Made by a program: the position numbers and the translations under genes. A stretch of 16,648 nucleotides of DNA, taken from NCBI GenBank assembly GCA_046732855.1, contig JBKPNX010000108.1, forward strand, positions 1-16,648, written 5' to 3'. Every line of letters begins with the position of its first letter. The first letter of the stretch is position 1. The DNA is from JBKPNX01 sp046732855 (GTDB lineage Bacteria; Pseudomonadota; Alphaproteobacteria; Geminicoccales; Geminicoccaceae). The notes under the pieces are model-generated. The model worked only from the letters and a program-made list of their open reading frames with translations, had not been told where the DNA came from and did no database searches. Shown here one piece after another: positions 15,133 to 16,648 of the stretch.

Positions 15133-15540
15133 ATGCGTTCTCGAACGGCTTCCTGTTCCTGCGGCCAGTTGCGTATCGAGGTTCAGGGGGAGCCGCTCGG
15201 CGTCGGCGTCTGCCACTGCCTCGCCTGCCAGCGGCGGACGGGCAGCGTCTTTGCCGCGCTCGCCGCCTTCGCCGCGCCCTATGAGGTCTTCGGCACCGCG
15301 ACCGAGTACGTTCGCGTCGGTGACCTGGGCGCCAGGTTCAGATTCCGGTTCTGCCCCATCTGCGGGACGACCGTGTTCCACACCGAAGAAGGTCACGAAC
15401 GATCGTCCGTGGCCGTCGCGGTGGGCGCCTTCGCCGACCCGAGCTTTCCGCCGCCGCAGGATTCGGTCTACGACTGTCGCAGGCATTCTTGGGTGCAACT
15501 GCCGCCAGGCACGAAGACATACGAGAAGGACCCCGCCTGA
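15133..15540 (+). CDS. GFA family zinc-binding protein (Gfa/CENP-V domain)
   Basis: A 135-residue protein with the GFA fold (CENP-V/GFA domain). The zinc cysteines are present: CSC (C8, C10), CHCLAC (C27, C29, C32) and CPIC (C74, C77), with the family's QRRTGS and FCPICGTTVF contexts. Founding members were described as glutathione-dependent formaldehyde-activating enzymes, but most homologues have no proven reaction. It is cytoplasmic. I chose the ATG at 15133, with GAGG 7 nt upstream and the first CxC close behind; ATG 15103 would add ten residues. It lies 59 bp after the oxidase on the same strand. Confidence 0.85.
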   Translation: MRSRTASCSCGQLRIEVQGEPLGVGVCHCLACQRRTGSVFAALAAFAAPYEVFGTATEYVRVGDLGARFRFRFCPICGTTVFHTEEGHERSSVAVAVGAFADPSFPPPQDSVYDCRRHSWVQLPPGTKTYEKDPA

Positions 15541-15831
15541 GCGCGACCATCGATGCCGGCGTAACCAACTGTTAACCGTTCTCAGGTAAGCTTCGGTTCG
15601 GCTGGTCCATGAGACCGTGGGAATCCCTGCCCGCGACAGAGCGCCGCCGCGCGGCGCGGGGGGTCGGTCGCCGGGTCATGCGCCCCCCAAGCTGTGCCCG
15701 AAGACAAGAACGGCAAGCCTGCCGCCACAGTCGGCCTCGCCGGGGCTTGTTGCCTTGCGGTAACAGCCACGTCGGCGGCGTCGCGCCGAAGGCCTCTGCA
15801 TTCGAATCGCTGCCGCCGCCGTAGCTCCTTA

Positions 15832-15878
15832 AGCCGCACCTCGGGTGCGGCTGGCGCAGGCGGTGCGGGGGCACCGCC
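15832..15878 (+). promoter_or_regulatory. Two tandem perfect hairpins just before the fasciclin ribosome site
   Basis: AGCCGCACC-TCG-GGTGCGGCT (15832-15852) is a 9-bp stem with a 3-nt loop. Six bases on, GGCGGTGC-GGGG-GCACCGCC (15859-15878) is an 8-bp stem with a 4-nt loop. The strong ribosome site AAGGAGG (15882-15888) follows directly and sits 8 nt from the ATG. The hairpins could end the upstream transcript or act as a 5' leader controlling translation. The remaining spacer (15541-15831) shows no gene I can support. Confidence 0.5.
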
Positions 15879-15896
15879 GTCAAGGAGGAACCGACA

Positions 15897-16499
15897 ATGC
15901 TGCAGGTTGCCACCCTATCGCGCGCGCTGGTCGCCGCGACGCTCCTGCTCGGTGCCACGGCCGGGAGCGCGCGCGCAGGTCGTCGGCGGCGGCCAGCCGA
16001 TGCTGCCGAGCAGAACCATCGTCGACAACGCGGTCAACTCGGCCGACCATACCACCCTGGTCGCGGCAGTCGCCGCGGCCGGGCTGGTCGATACCCTTAA
16101 AGGCGCGGGCCCGTTCACCGTGTTCGCGCCGGTCAATCGGGCGTTCCAAGCGCTGCCGCCGGGCACGGGCGATGAGTTGCTGAAGCCCGAAAACCGCGCC
16201 GCGCTGACCAGTATCCTCACCTACCACGTGGTGCCGGGGCGGCTCGATTCAGCGGCGCTGCGCGCGCGCGTCGCCCAGGGCGGCGCATGGCCGAGCTCGA
16301 GACCGTGAACGGCGAAAAGCTGACCATCAGGTCGAATGGGCCGAGCAATCTCGTGGTCGAGGACGCGCACGGCGAGGTCGCGACGATCTCGACCTACGAC
16401 GTCTACCAGTCGAACGGCGTCATCCACGTCGTGCAGCGCGTGCTGCTGCCGATGCGAGGCGCGGCCGATCACGCGGATGCGCCGCCTCAGTCACACTGA
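15897..16499 (+). pseudogene. Secreted fasciclin-domain protein split over three frame segments
   Basis: Segment 1 (frame of ATG 15897) encodes a signal peptide ending GSARA. Segment 2, in the next frame from about 15980, encodes the bulk of a fasciclin (FAS1) domain: RTIVDNAVNSADHTTLVAAV, then GPFTVFAPVNRAF and ILTYHVVPGR. Segment 3, back in the first frame from about 16285, gives the end, TVNGEKLTI then VYQSNGVIHVVQRVLLP, and stops at 16499. The first break falls in a (GC)n run (about 15968-15977) and is explained by a missing GC pair. The second is near GGGCGGCGCATGG (about 16276-16287) and is explained by one missing base. The restored protein has about 201 residues, normal for single-domain bacterial FAS1 proteins, which are exported and linked to adhesion. 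The strong AAGGAGG suggests an expressed gene, which makes sequencing error a real alternative to decay. Confidence 0.85.
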
Positions 16500-16526
16500 C
16501 CGACAGCAACTAGGAACGATCTCATC

Positions 16527-16648
16527 ATGTCCATACCTCGACATTACCGTCTGCGGCGCGGCCTCACCGCGGCCGCCCTCGCCACGCTGGCAGCGACCGG
16601 CGCCGCCTGCACGCCCGCCGAGCGGGGCGACCCGGCCCAGGCCATGGC
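16527..16648 (+). CDS. Start of an exported protein, truncated by the window end
   Basis: An open frame from ATG 16527 runs off the window (40 codons visible). The N-terminus is arginine-rich (RHYRLRRG) followed by a Leu/Ala-rich segment (LTAAALATLAATGAACTP), a signal peptide. The GAAC stretch hints at a lipobox but is not a good match (Gly at -3). It starts 27 bp after the fasciclin stop, so co-transcription is likely. Family unknown from this fragment. Confidence 0.55.
   Translation, partial: MSIPRHYRLRRGLTAAALATLAATGAACTPAERGDPAQAM

Noticed and set aside
15609..15824. 71-codon plus-strand ORF between the GFA and fasciclin genes
   Set aside because: Arg-rich, no ribosome site, no motif, and other frames are open across the same bases.

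Overview
The window is about 16.6 kb of very GC-rich DNA with dense, strongly GC3-biased genes. Protein families and repeats point to an alphaproteobacterium. The main taxonomic clue is a dispersed palindrome (arms resembling CATTGCGAGCGCAGCGAAG and its complement CTTCGCTGCGCTCGCAATG), of a type I recall from Rhizobiales-like genomes. The placement is an inference from composition and that repeat; no rRNA or tRNA gene is present to confirm it.

Layout. A diheme cytochrome c gene (minus strand, 182-1144) is divergent from a large secreted M19-dipeptidase-like hydrolase with C-terminal cysteine-rich 54-residue repeats (1477-4223, one frameshift near the end). A repeat-rich, apparently gene-free stretch follows (4224-4943), then a DUF4126 membrane protein (plus) and a convergent manganese catalase (minus). 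A second repeat-bearing spacer leads to an SDR oxidoreductase and a frameshifted hotdog thioesterase. Next is a tight two-gene unit of a two-domain multicopper oxidase and a ZIP metal transporter (stop and start overlap by 4 bp), with a palindromic operator candidate over its promoter. A 44-residue-repeat solenoid protein lies convergently against the ZIP gene. It is followed by an orphan HisP-type ABC ATPase and a scarred 12.64-13.30 kb stretch holding a cytochrome-like fragment, a small ribbon-helix-helix-like ORF and a truncated second copy of the ATPase 3' end. The window closes with a three-domain multicopper oxidase, a GFA-family zinc protein, a fasciclin-domain protein broken by two indels, and the start of an exported protein cut by the window edge.

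How the genes fit together. Many products are exported or handle metals and oxidants: two multicopper oxidases, a ZIP permease, a dinuclear Mn catalase, a diheme cytochrome, and secreted hydrolase and fasciclin proteins. Only the multicopper oxidase-ZIP pair has strong structural evidence of joint function, plausibly metal oxidation coupled to uptake at the inner membrane. The rest looks like an accessory neighbourhood shaped by repeats and deletions.

Quality caveat. Three genes are broken by four apparent small deletions (three of 1 nt, one of 2 nt in a GC dinucleotide run), with clean family sequence continuing in the next frame. Either the assembly has indel errors in GC-rich runs or several genes have decayed recently; the sequence alone cannot decide.
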